Assembly (NCBI GenBank): GCA_025174535.1
Contig: JALBUN010000004.1
Span: 310,001 to 374,000, forward strand
Direction: 5' to 3'
Source of the DNA: Cantharellus purpuraceus
Lineage: Eukaryota > Basidiomycota > Agaricomycetes > Cantharellales > Hydnaceae
Length of the DNA: 64,000 nt
Shown here piece after piece: positions 1-10,341 of this stretch (position 1 is its first letter; every line of letters begins with the position of its first letter). The notes below the pieces were generated by a model, which worked only from the letters and a program-made list of their open reading frames with translations, was not told the origin of the DNA and did not search any database. The translations under genes were made by a program, and so were the position numbers.

Positions 1-652
1 TTACCTACATCCTGCCCCTGATGGTGTAGTGCGACCGCGATCAACAAATCCAGCTGAGTTTGCCGCCAAACTTCCCGATCGCGCTAGAATGGCCCTACCT
101 GCTCCTGAGGTCGAAAGCACGAAAGCCACTGACTTTCTAAAGGAGTTTAAGGCTTACCGATCGTGAGCCAAGCAATCCCTGCAGTTCGCGCAGGTCGCTC
201 AGCAACATAGCTACAACGCTGGGCGACTGGCCACGGAGTTCGAAGCTGGCGACCTCGTCCTCCTTAACCCCCACTTTCTCGACCTTCTACGCTCTGAACC
301 GGGCTGAGGACCAGCTACGTACTGGCTGCATCTGCCCGCATCCTATGGCATCCACCCGGTCCTCAACATTGCCCATCTTGAGCCCTATTCCTCCTCCCAC
401 CCTCATTTCGGAAAGTGGCCCACTAGGCCCCTCGATCGTGCTAGCTTCAGCAAATTGCCGGAATTTGAGGTCGAATCTATCATTGGTGAGCGCTGGCACA
501 AGGCCCGGAACGGATGACGAGTTCAAGAGCTACTCACGTGTTTCCTTGGCTACGACGCAAGCTACGATGAATGGCTCCCTCGTCGCTACCTTCGCAACGC
601 CCCCGATCTGTTGCATACTTGGGACTGGCGTGACCGAAGCAAGTCTCACTAA
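1..652 (+). pseudogene. Copy A: 3' end of Ty3/gypsy pol (integrase C-terminal tail), decayed
   Basis: The frame aligns with the integrase tail of element B (13200-13812). Shared words are EVESTKA, LQFAQVAQQ, PVLNIAHLE, LPEFEVESIIGERW and YDEWLPR. The fragment enters from outside the window and ends at TAA 650-652. It has in-frame TGA codons at 164-166, 305-307 and 515-517. Around 305 about 20 codons found in B are missing. At 515 B has arginine, so the TGA could be a CGA-to-TGA change. The tail is the post-catalytic part of integrase, which in this clade helps target-site choice, but no chromodomain is obvious here. This is a dead fragment of an older copy related to B. Confidence 0.85.
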
Positions 653-867
653 GAAGTCTTCCCCTCTCACTCTACTCTATCGGCTCCTTCTTCCACCACT
701 TTCCAGCTTGTTCTATGCATGTATGCCCACTTACTTTAAAAACCAATGCGACTCTCTATCTTGACATCTCACTCCCACCTTGAAAGAGCTCTTAGAAAAC
801 AATCAATCGTTCTATCTATCATTTCGCTACGGCTGTCTATCCACAAATTTCCTCCCTCCAGTTTTCC

Positions 868-1845
868 TTGCGTAAGGAAGGAGATTCTTTCGTTCAGGAG
901 CCAGTCTCCATCCCCAACTACAGGTATCAATACACATCCGATTTCGACTATTATAAACCAAACCGGTTCGACTTTGTCTATCTCAATGACCCTGCTGACG
1001 ATTATGGCATTCTACGCAGTGAGCTAGCCAGTTGTTTCTGGGAATCGCTCTGGATGAAAGGGCGATACATTCTATCAGCAGCCCATCGCTGGAATGGCAA
1101 AACGGCTCTCGAACCCCTTCCCCTCTACGTTCCATCGGAGAAGTTGCGCGAGATAAACATGATTCCACCCCCTTTCCCTTCCGTGCATCAGCTCTCCTAC
1201 AACCTTCTACTTCTCCCTGAAAGGACAGGCATAACCCACGGCTGGATCAAAGACTGGCAGAACCAGTCCCATCGCTTGTCTGCTTGGATCAGCAAGGCCA
1301 AATACAATTCCTCTTTGGTGCCCGATTGCACTTGGAGGTGGCCTCCTTCACCTCTAGGTGACGACTACAATTCTGATTCCGGCTCTCCTTCTTTCCATAC
1401 GGAGGATGACTCCAGGTCATCCAAGCTTTCCAGCACTCTCCTCCCCATCGCTCACTCTTTTCAAATTCACTCTGACTGCGAGTCTACCAAAAGACCTCGC
1501 AGCTCTTCTCCTGTTGAACCAGACTGAGACGGCGAGGAAGCCAATAAGAAACAGTTGGTGTTGTGGAAACCGTCGGTGAGACAGCTTCTTGATATGCACC
1601 GAGCACTCGCTTGCGGATATGTTGATTCCTATCACCCGGAGACTGTTCATGTCTTCACTCCTCCTAACACACCTACTCCTTCCATACATGTATCTAACTC
1701 TTCCTCCACCTGTGACCCATGTGTCAAAAAGGCCTACCCTTCCTTCCTTCCTCTGCCTCTCAACCCACGTGTTGTAGACCCGTATGTGGCTAGTAACTCA
1801 GGTGGTGCCGATGAGGTTGGAATAGTAGAGGAGAGGAGTGACTAA
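868..1845 (+). pseudogene. Copy A: extra ORF downstream of integrase (env position), one in-frame stop
   Basis: One frame is open from before 868 to 1845 except for TGA 1525-1527. The protein aligns over nearly its whole length with the 342-aa ORF at 14010-15038 of element B. Shared blocks are NRFDF(V/I)YL, ILAAAH-like RYILSAAH, MIPPPFP, WQNQS, (K/R)RPR(S/G)SSP and ANKKQLVLW. I judge identity at roughly half. The true start is unclear because the frame stays open upstream of 868 with no obvious ATG. There are no predicted membrane spans or signal peptide, so it does not look like an envelope protein. Function is unknown. It lies between the integrase tail and the LTR polypurine tract. Confidence 0.75.
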
Positions 1846-1876
1846 AGTCTCGGAGAATATTTGAAGGGGGGATGAA

Positions 1877-3304
1877 TGTATGGGAACTGGTTTTCCCTTA
1901 AAAAGATCTTGTTTAAAGTCCCAAAACTGTACAATTTCACTTCATGGCCTTAAAATATCAGCATATATGTGCTGCTTTCTTTTGATTCAGGGCCATTCAA
2001 ATAATCTCTATTTTTTCATATTTTTTTGGGAATTTTCCATGCAGAAATGAGTCTACAAATTTATTGTTCTGCTGGGCAAAGTTTGGGACCCACATGGACC
2101 CACAAACCTTCCCAGATGTCAGCAGCCCCAAGGTCAGCCGGAGTCACCCGGACAACTGACTCATTTTCAATCACATGACTCATTTCAATCTCCAACTCAA
2201 TCTGGTCACCACTGCCAGTAAATCCTCAATATCTTCACAACCACTGCACCTCCTGACTCCATTTTCAGTGGAGAGTTCAATAGAAGCTGTGCCTACCCAT
2301 AGCTGTGCTAATCAGCCCGGGAAACGAAGTATTGACCGAGTTATTTGAGTAATGGTGACTCATGCAATGACTCCTGCCATGACTCATGCTATGACTCCTT
2401 CCATGACTCATACCATGACTCCTGTGATTACTCATACTATGACTCCATCCATGACTCATGCCATGAGTCAGAGCAAATCCAAGCAGCTCATTGGCTAGGA
2501 AACTTCCACCCCCTTCTCACATATTCCACTGGCTTCCAGTAGTTTCCATCTATTAATAGGTAGAAGTTTCCAGTAGTATTAGTCAGCTCCTGTAAATACA
2601 ATATAAAAGGAGCCCATTCTGCCTCTGAATAAAAAACCATTTTCTACCCCATCATTTGCACATCAGTGTGACTAGAGTGACATACAGTGTCATCCTCTAT
2701 ATCTGAGTAACTGTTGATTGTCCAGTTCAAGGGTCGCTTACAGTTGTGTAACTGTATTCGATTGCACTCGAAGTAGTGATATTCCTGCTTTGGGCGTGAG
2801 TGTAGTATCTACCTCGTGTGACTACAAATCTACAGGGTGAGATTGTCTGTCAATAGTCCTGCCATTAGTGCTCTTGTTTAAGTTACTAGTGTGTACTGCC
2901 TTTGCAGAGCATTAGAATCTTGAACTCATGTGAAGCAGTTGCTAGACTACTTCACACATTGCTGTTACCCGCTTCAGAGTGTCACTGGTTGGACGGTTGG
3001 ATTCATCCACCTACTTCCTCTAGCCTCTAAGTGCGTTCCCCTCTTTTTGGAATATCTGGACCCCTAAGCGTCTGTGAACTCTAGACTCTGGAAGTCTTAT
3101 TCATTCCCTACTGCTAAGAAACGTATTACCTTCCTGCGTATCGTCTGCATTGACCATTACAACAGATTGTAACCAAAGTACAACGTTAAATCGTTTCTGG
3201 AGTTGTGCTGCAGTAGGATTTGATATTCTTCTCAGCTGTTCATTCATGGAATTGTGGTGATTTAGAGTTTGCCCTAACACCATAATTTTGTGGGTTCCAA
3301 AACA
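1877..3304 (+). repeat. Copy A 3' LTR (about 1428 bp)
   Basis: It begins TGTATGGGAACT just after a purine-rich tract (GAAGGGGGGATGAA) and ends GGGTTCCAAAACA, giving imperfect TGT..ACA terminal inverted repeats. The promoter-distal two thirds (R/U5, from about 2590) closely match the LTRs of element B. Upstream U3 is strongly diverged and carries the 12-bp array at 2356-2470. A TATA box (TATAAAA) sits at 2602-2608. A related LTR abuts it in inverted orientation at 3305. Confidence 0.85.
2356..2470 (+). promoter_or_regulatory. 12-bp-period array of TGACTC(A/C) in the U3 of LTR A
   Basis: Ten heptamers start every 12 bp at 2356, 2368, 2380, 2392, 2404, 2416, 2428, 2440, 2452 and 2464. TGACTCA and TGACTCC largely alternate; one unit reads TTACTCA and the last is TGAGTCA. 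TGA(C/G)TCA is the classic bZIP (Gcn4/AP-1) site. Two more TGACTCA copies lie upstream near 2157 and 2176. The array is about 130 bp upstream of the TATA box, a natural enhancer position. Binding is inferred. Confidence 0.7.
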
Positions 3305-4637
3305 ACAACTCCAGAAACAATTTAATGTTTGTACTTTGGTTACAATCCTTTGTATTGGTCAATGCAGACTATACTCAGAAAGGTAATACATTTCTTAGCA
3401 GCAAGAAATGAATAAGACTTCCAGAGTCTAGAGTTCACGGACGCTTAGGGGTCCAGATATTCTGAAAAGAGGGGAATGCACTTAGAGGCTAAAGGAAGTA
3501 GGTGGATGAATCCAACCGTCCAACCAGTGGCACTCAGAAGCGGGTAACAGCAATGTGTGAAGTAGTCTAGCAACTGCTTCACACGAGTTCAAGATTCTAA
3601 TGCTCTGCAAAGGCAGTACACACTAGTAACTTAAACAAGAGCACTAATGGCAGGACTATTGACAGACAATCTCACCCTGTAGATTTGTAGTCATGTGAGG
3701 CAGATACTACACTCACGCCCAAAGCAGGAATATCACTACTTTGAGTGCAATCAAGTACAGTTACACAACTGTAAAAGATCCTTGAACTGGTAATCAACAG
3801 TTACTGAGATAGAGGATGACACTGTGTCACTCTAGTCACACTGGTGTGCAGAAGATGGGTAGGATATGTTGGGAGTGTTTCTATTTCAGAGGCAGAATGG
3901 CCTCCTTATATATTGTATTTACAGGGGCTGAGTAATGGTTCTGGAATATTCTACCTATTAATAGATGGAAGCTACTGGAAGGTTGTGGAAGGTGGAAGAA
4001 AGGGGTAGAATATTCCAAGTCAATCACAGGTTCTGATCACTGGACTAACCCTGATCAGGAGCTGAATAATGGTTCTGGAAAGTTCTATCTAATAATAGAA
4101 GGAAACAGCTAGAATGTTATGGAAAGGGGTAGAATATTCCAAGGCAATCACCTGATTTGATCACCCATCAGCTGATCTGATCCCTGAGCTAGGCACTGAT
4201 CAGGCAAAAAGAAAGGTGTCCACCCTGTTTTCTGCACTGGTTTGGACAGCCATGGATAGCCAGATCTCATGTGATGATCTGCACTGAAAATAGTGCCCTG
4301 AGAGGCTGTGGTTGTCAAGTTAGAGAATATTTATTGATCAGAGACATCTGAGCTTGAATTCAGGCTGAATGCCTGGTCCAAAGGTGGAGAGCCGGCTGTG
4401 TGAAGGTTTGTGGGTGCCTATGGGTCCACAACTGTAGCACAGCAGAAATAAATGATTCTGGGCCGAGTTCTGTATGGAATATTCCCGGAAAAATATGGAA
4501 AAATAGAGAATATTTGAATAAGTCCATTCCAGGTACAAGCATCAAATATATGCTGATATTTAGGAATGGAAAAGCAAAGAATAGCACATTGGTGCTGCAT
4601 AAATGGAATTTGATAGGGAAAAGGTGGTTCCCATACA
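3305..4637 (-). repeat. Inverted LTR of the A/B family, truncated at its U5 end
   Basis: The segment is the reverse complement of the element B LTR. It runs from a point about 98 bp inside the U5 end (starting ACAACTCCAGAAAC) to the true LTR start, seen as GTTCCCATACA at 4627-4637. Bases 3305-4220 pair with 4638-5553 in the next LTR, giving two arms of equal length (916 bp) and a 417-bp spacer. It abuts LTR A directly at 3304/3305 with no spare bases. Confidence 0.8.
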
Positions 4638-5651
4638 GACACCCTTCTTTTTGCCTGATCAGTGCCTAGTTCAGGGATCAGATCAGCTGATAGGTGATCA
4701 GATCAGGTGATTGCCTTGGAATATTCTACCCCTTTCCATAACATTCTAGCTGTTTCCTTCTATTATTAGATAGAACTTTCCAGAACCATTATTCAGCTCC
4801 TGATCAGGGTTAGTCCAGTGATCAGAACCTGTGATTGACTTGGAATATTCTACCCCTTTCTTCCACCTTCCACAACCTTCCAGTAGCTTCCATCTATTAA
4901 TAGGTAGAATATTCCAGAACCATTACTCAGCCCCTGTAAATACAATATATAAGGAGGCCATTCTGCCTCTGAAATAGAAACACTCCCAACATATCCTACC
5001 CATCTTCTGCACACCAGTGTGACTAGAGTGACACAGTGTCATCCTCTATCTCAGTAACTGTTGATTACCAGTTCAAGGATCTTTTACAGTTGTGTAACTG
5101 TACTTGATTGCACTCAAAGTAGTGATATTCCTGCTTTGGGCGTGAGTGTAGTATCTGCCTCACATGACTACAAATCTACAGGGTGAGATTGTCTGTCAAT
5201 AGTCCTGCCATTAGTGCTCTTGTTTAAGTTACTAGTGTGTACTGCCTTTGCAGAGCATTAGAATCTTGAACTCGTGTGAAGCAGTTGCTAGACTACTTCA
5301 CACATTGCTGTTACCCGCTTCTGAGTGCCACTGGTTGGACGGTTGGATTCATCCACCTACTTCCTTTAGCCTCTAAGTGCATTCCCATCTTTTCAGAATA
5401 TCTGGACCCCTAAGCGTCCATGAACTCTAGACTCTGGAAGTCTTATTCATTTCTTGCTGCTAAGAAATGTATTACCTTTCTGCGTATCGTCTGCATTGAC
5501 CAATACAAAGGATTGTAACCAAAGTACAAATGTTAAATTGTTTCTGGAGTTGTGCTGCAGCAGGGTTTGATATTCTTCTCAGCTGTTCATTCACGGAATT
5601 GTGGTGATTTAGAGTTTGCCCTAATACCATAATTTTGCGGGTTCCAAAACA
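4638..5651 (+). repeat. Element B 5' LTR, lacking its first 417 bp
   Basis: The sequence matches the B 3' LTR from 15488 onward and ends GGGTTCCAAAACA at 5651. The missing 417 bp of U3 are present next door only in inverted orientation. It keeps both heat-shock-type motifs (4773-4785 and 4907-4919), a TATATAA box at 4946-4952 and R/U5. Transcription could therefore still be possible although the LTR is incomplete. Confidence 0.8.
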
Positions 5652-5653
5652 TT

Positions 5654-5671
5654 TGGTGGACGCTCTGGGAA
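5654..5671 (+). other. Element B primer-binding site
   Basis: Two bases after the 5' LTR (TT at 5652-5653), the sequence TGGTGGACGCTCTGGGAA begins with TGG, the complement of a tRNA 3' CCA end. This is the expected place and form for tRNA-primed reverse transcription. Which tRNA is used I cannot tell by eye. Confidence 0.6.
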
Positions 5672-5949
5672 TTGCTTAAGCAGTGTCTAGAGTGTAGATT
5701 CTAAGCACCATTGCAGATATAACCCAACCCTCTATCACTAAGTCTTTACTCAATATAGTTTCTCGTAATCTGGAACAAACCAATTTGGAATTTCCAGAAG
5801 ACAAGTTCTATAGTCACACTCGTCTGCCCTCCTCCTCTAATCCTAACTCTCCTCTTTATCTAAACCCTTATCCAACACCAACTCATATTCAAACTTGTTT
5901 CAAATCATATCGACCTCATGACAAGTTGACCTCATTCAAGCTGAGCAAC

Positions 5950-8427
5950 ATGTCTACTTCAACAATTCGACAACAACAACAACTTGAGGACGACCCATCT
6001 ACTCCTTTGGCTGCTCAACCAGAGCGACCTATTGCCCCTATCACTCCTGGCTTCTTGCACACGAGATCCCCACTCACTCCTGTGAATGATCTTGACCAGA
6101 CATTTACTACGGATGAAGAGAGTGCTGCTGATGCCTCTTTTGCTGTGGAAGTTGATCAGACTAACCATGCACTTACCAATTGGACTTTTGATGGACCCCT
6201 TATCACAGGACCATTACAAAATGTCTTTGTAGTGCCTGGTAAGCCTTTGAAAAGCTTCAGTGCAGCAAGAGTATGGAGAGAGGTCAGACTTGATCCCCTA
6301 CTCTCTTCCAGAAGAGATTCACTCCTTAGCATTGCAGAGATGAGCTTTAATCGTGCGGAAGCACCAGATACTAGAGCTCTGAATCGTCTTGCTACTGGAC
6401 TCTTCAGGAAAGAATTAGTGTTACTCAATGTGGTACTGCTCGGACATCCTGGATGAGTTAGTCAGCATGGTAGTACGGGGTATTATCTTGATCCATGGAA
6501 GTATAAGCAACTGTTAGACACTCTTAATCATATTGCAAATGAGAGAGAAAGTGTTCTGCAGCAGATGAAACTTCCTCCTCCTACTGTCCCTTAATTGCCT
6601 TCGGAATGGCCTAGTGACTCCCTTTGGAGTTCCAAAGACCTGGAAGTGCTTTGTGTTACACTACGTGAAGACGTAGAAAACTTTTTGGCATTTTATTGGG
6701 ATGCTGTATCCAAGTACAAGGGTTCTTGGAAACCAGTAAAGGATGACTTTCTGTCTCCTGCTCTCCCAGACATTTCTGAGATGTCTTCTGACATTAATGG
6801 TTTCAAAATTCGCTTCGCTGCTGCCCAAGCTGCTTTGCAGAGAAAGGTTGCTGCGGATACTAGTTTTTATGAAGCTAAAGTCATTAATGCATCGGTGAAT
6901 CCTGTCATTGGACATGATCTTCCCACTCTTGCAGCTATGCCTGTCAGGGATGCTCAGCAGTCAACTGTTGCCTATACTGTTAAGGAAGCTCCTTTGATTT
7001 CCAGATTGGATCAAGGAGAAAACTTTCCAGTTGATCATGAACGGATTAGACAGAGACAGTCTGCGGTTTACAATCGTGGTCCCAGACCCTCTACTCTTTT
7101 CAATTCTCCTTACCATCAGGATCCTAGTAAACTTATGGGGTCTGCAGGTTTGGAAGAAATGTTCTATACTCCTCCTCAAGTTCAGAGCAGGGGTACTTTA
7201 GGCATTCCAGAATCCATTAGGGTTCCTCACGGAACTTATGGAGCTTCTGGAGGAGGTGCTCCACCTCCTGGAGGAGAACCTCCTGATGATGATGGATCAT
7301 CTGGTCCCCCTCATACACCTAATCCATTTTTACCTAGACCATCATTGCCACATAGAAGTGTGAGGAGTAATCCTCCCCCTCTGGGTAGGCATGGAGGCTC
7401 AGGTCCTCCTGATGGAGGTGATGGTGGAGGTTACAGTCATAGTCCAGACTGGGGGGATCTTGATCAGAGAAACCCTAATCTCAGATTAGACGCTCCAGTG
7501 ACTCAGAGCAAGCTGGAAGCTTACTTTGATAACAAGTTGCGTCAGGACTTAGTCCCTGAATGGGATGGAAACCCTGACAGTTTGGCTCAATGGATATTGA
7601 AAGTAAATCATTTGGCTCAGCGATCTCCTATGGTCTTCAAGCAATTGGGACAAATTATCCCTTTGCGGTTGCGTAAAGGAGCTGAGAGATGGTTTTTCTC
7701 TTTACCATTGACATATCGCCAAGAAGCAACTGAGGACTGGAAGTCCATCAGAGAAGTCATTGGTTCATACTATATGAACAGAGCCTGGTTGGATAGGCAG
7801 AAAGCTAGAGCAACTCATGCTACTTTCAGAGAGCCTGGCTTTACTAATGAGACTCCTAGTGAGTATTACGTTAGAAAGTCGGAGCTATTGAGACTGGTCA
7901 GCAAGCTGTCAGACTCAGAGCTTATATTGGAAATCATGAATGGTGCACCACCGTACTGGCATACAGTCATTGATGCTCACAGGTGTTCATCTGCAGTGGA
8001 ATTCCAAACTGCTATCAAGTATCACGAGGAATCATTGTCGCATGCTCCTTTCTCTTCAGGAGACAACCTGGAAAGACGTATTAGAAGTTTGGAAAATTCT
8101 TTGCATCAACCCAAACCTAGGTTTGACTCAAACAGATCTTTTAGAGATGCTAGAGCTCATCTGGTTGGATGGTCATCCAAATTGAATCCTCCAAAATTCC
8201 CTCGGGATGATTCTAATGTGTCTAAAAATTCCACACCTGAATACAAAGGAGCTAGACCTTGCAGGCATTGTGGCAGTAACAAGCATTGGGATAATGAGTG
8301 CAAACATGCCAGTTCAGCATCTCGCTCTGCCCATACAGTTACACAGTTTCTAATGAAGAAGCTAATGCAGACCTTGCCTATGAGGATATGTACCTTGAAT
8401 CACTTCATGAATCAGAAGTGGATTTAA
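5950..8427 (+). pseudogene. Element B gag (capsid/nucleocapsid), two in-frame stops
   Basis: One frame runs from ATG 5950 (MSTSTIRQQQ) to TAA 8425-8427, broken only by TGA 6454-6456 and TAA 6592-6594. An upstream in-frame TTG at 5785 also opens the frame, but the ATG is the likelier start. The middle (about 7230-7470) is Gly/Pro-rich. The capsid-like region (about 7490-8080) has the usual retrotransposon Gag block, including WDGNPDSL and GAERWFFSLP. A CX2CX4HX4C zinc knuckle (CRHCGSNKHWDNEC) sits near 8260-8305. The next ORF overlaps from 8298 in the -1 frame. No clear X-XXY-YYZ slippery heptamer is visible, so the frame change could be programmed or a mutation. Confidence 0.85.
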
Positions 8428-9899
8428 GTTCAGACAATGCTCACATTAATAATGTTGCAACTGAGAATATCCCTGAAGAACCTTCATCAGATCAACAGGA
8501 ATCTGCTCAGGATACAGAGGCACATTGTCAACTTGCCAAACCAGCCATGAGCTTGCTGGAAAGTATGTCCCGACTGGGGGGATCCATACCTAATAGAGAA
8601 AAATCTTCTGAGCCTTTGTCTCTGGAAAACTCTTTTTCTGAGACATTCACTCCTAAATCTCGTCAAGAGAGGAGAAGGTTAATGAAAGATTCCAAACATG
8701 TAGCTGCTTTCCTAAGGAATTCTAAGCTTACTAGTTGGGCTCCTAACTCCTTGATTAAACTCAAGCGTTTCATGTCCAGACCAGCAGGCTGTGCCTTCCT
8801 TGGATCTTCTGCAACCACTACTAATGTTTGGCTGGGAGAATATGGAAAGAATCAAACTACCCTTGTAGCTGATTCTGGTTCAGACATAACCCTTATCTCT
8901 CAGAAAGCTCTTTGCTCTATGGAGAATCCTCCTAAGATCAAAACAGGTCAGAAAATTAACTTGATACAAGTTACTGGCACATCCAAAATTTCTGGATACG
9001 TTACGGTGCCCATTTACTTTGACTCTGACTCTGGACCAGTTCAGATTGAAGTTGAAGCTTATGTGGTCAAAGGCATGACTACCCCTGTCATTCTTGGGAA
9101 TGATTTTGCTGATCAGTACTCTATCTCACTTATAAGAGAAGGCTCAGATAGCTATCTTATGTTTGGTAATACTGGACGGAAAGCCAAGATTGAGAACTCA
9201 GTGAGCTCACCCTTGTTGGATGAGAATGGTCACACCTTTAAAATAAGAGCCCTTCCTGACCTTGCATCTCTAACTGCAAAGTTCAAGGCTCATAGACGTA
9301 TTAAGAAATCTCGGAAACGGATTAGAGCACGCATTTCAGATTCAAGCGTTAGGGCCTTACATCCCGTCACAATTCCTCCTGAAACTGCTTCTCTAATTCC
9401 TGCTTCTATCTATTTCCCTGGGAATAGTAATGAAGTTTATGTGGAAAAAGTGCTTCACTCCAATCATGGGCCTGAAGATTTCTATGGCATCTCAGATGCA
9501 ATTGTATCTCGGAATAACCCGTGCCTACATGTTAGCAATTTTTCATCACAACCAGTTACTATACATCAAGGACAACTTCTGGGTCATGCTAGAAATCCTT
9601 CCAATTGGCTGGATTGGACTTCTAATTTGAACCAGACTCAATTAGAGACTTGTCTCTCTCACGCCAGACTCATAAAAGCTCTTGCTCAACAGAACTTTGA
9701 GACTGGTGCGGTACCTACTGTTGCCTCTCTTGAATCAGATGGAGAGGTGGTACAAGGAGGACCTAAGACGCTTGTTCAGAAATACAACAAATACGTATAT
9801 ACAACCTATTTTCCTCAAATTTTATACAATACACTTCAATTCAAACTTATTTTCATATTTCAACATGATTCTCAAATTTTACACAATATACTAGATTAA
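8298..9899 (+). CDS. Element B pol, 5' part: aspartic protease
   Basis: This frame is -1 relative to gag and has no ATG matched to a family start, so it is probably made as a Gag-Pol fusion. An acidic linker leads to the protease core near 8855-9120. The motif ADSGSD (a DSG variant of the DTG active site) is near 8868 and ILGNDF near 9100 matches the family's ILG block. The reading stays pol-like to about 9794 and then becomes AT-rich and repetitive until TAA 9897-9899, so the last 35 codons are probably not protein coding. It is continued by 10342-13812 if 9795-10341 is removed. Confidence 0.8.
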   Translation: MQTCQFSISLCPYSYTVSNEEANADLAYEDMYLESLHESEVDLSSDNAHINNVATENIPEEPSSDQQESAQDTEAHCQLAKPAMSLLESMSRLGGSIPNREKSSEPLSLENSFSETFTPKSRQERRRLMKDSKHVAAFLRNSKLTSWAPNSLIKLKRFMSRPAGCAFLGSSATTTNVWLGEYGKNQTTLVADSGSDITLISQKALCSMENPPKIKTGQKINLIQVTGTSKISGYVTVPIYFDSDSGPVQIEVEAYVVKGMTTPVILGNDFADQYSISLIREGSDSYLMFGNTGRKAKIENSVSSPLLDENGHTFKIRALPDLASLTAKFKAHRRIKKSRKRIRARISDSSVRALHPVTIPPETASLIPASIYFPGNSNEVYVEKVLHSNHGPEDFYGISDAIVSRNNPCLHVSNFSSQPVTIHQGQLLGHARNPSNWLDWTSNLNQTQLETCLSHARLIKALAQQNFETGAVPTVASLESDGEVVQGGPKTLVQKYNKYVYTTYFPQILYNTLQFKLIFIFQHDSQILHNILD

Positions 9900-10341
9900 A
9901 ACATATTGTGATATTTTGGCATAATTCTCAAAAATAATTCTTTTTTCCCCATTTAGTGGTGGCAACTCTCTTGAAGGAACATCCAAATATCATTGATTCT
10001 TTCTTATACAATACTTGTAACATAATTTGAACTATCTTTAATCCCCACCTGGTATTTGTATATCTAAATACCCTATATAATACCAATTATATTCATATAT
10101 ACATTCCTATTATATCCATGTAAATAATTATGTTCATCTCAACCAAATATCTTATCTTTTAAAGTTTATTAAAATATAGAATATATGTTTATATTTATGA
10201 AAATTTCACACATCCGAAATCTTTTAAGATATCCAAATTGTAACTCCCTGGCTTTATGTATCATTGAAATCCTGATGTATATCTCCTATACATCAGAATA
10301 TTGTATACTGACATGATTCCGAACAAGCGTCTAAGGCTCAG
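9795..10341 (+). other. AT-rich 547-bp segment interrupting pol; looks like a spliced intron or an insertion
   Basis: The segment is far more AT-rich than the flanking pol and has stops in every frame. Its edges fit an intron. GTATAT follows a complete codon at 9794. CTGAC, a good fungal branch point, is at 10308-10312. CAG ends at 10341, and the downstream frame then starts in phase 0 (GAAATTCCCCCT). Removal would fuse protease and RT frames exactly. A perfect 10-bp inverted repeat lies at 10272-10281 and 10287-10296. The alternative is a small non-autonomous insertion; I see no clear target duplication or terminal repeats. Confidence 0.5.

Noticed and set aside
2356..2470. CRISPR-like regular array
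   Set aside because: The period is 12 bp with no spacers, and the sequence is an LTR in a eukaryote.
2277..2542. Ser/His- or Asp/Ser-repeat ORFs on both strands
   Set aside because: They are translations of the 12-bp LTR array, not genes.
4338..4669. Four overlapping small ORFs, repeated at 15066-15370
   Set aside because: They lie in inverted and direct copies of LTR U3 and differ only by LTR divergence.
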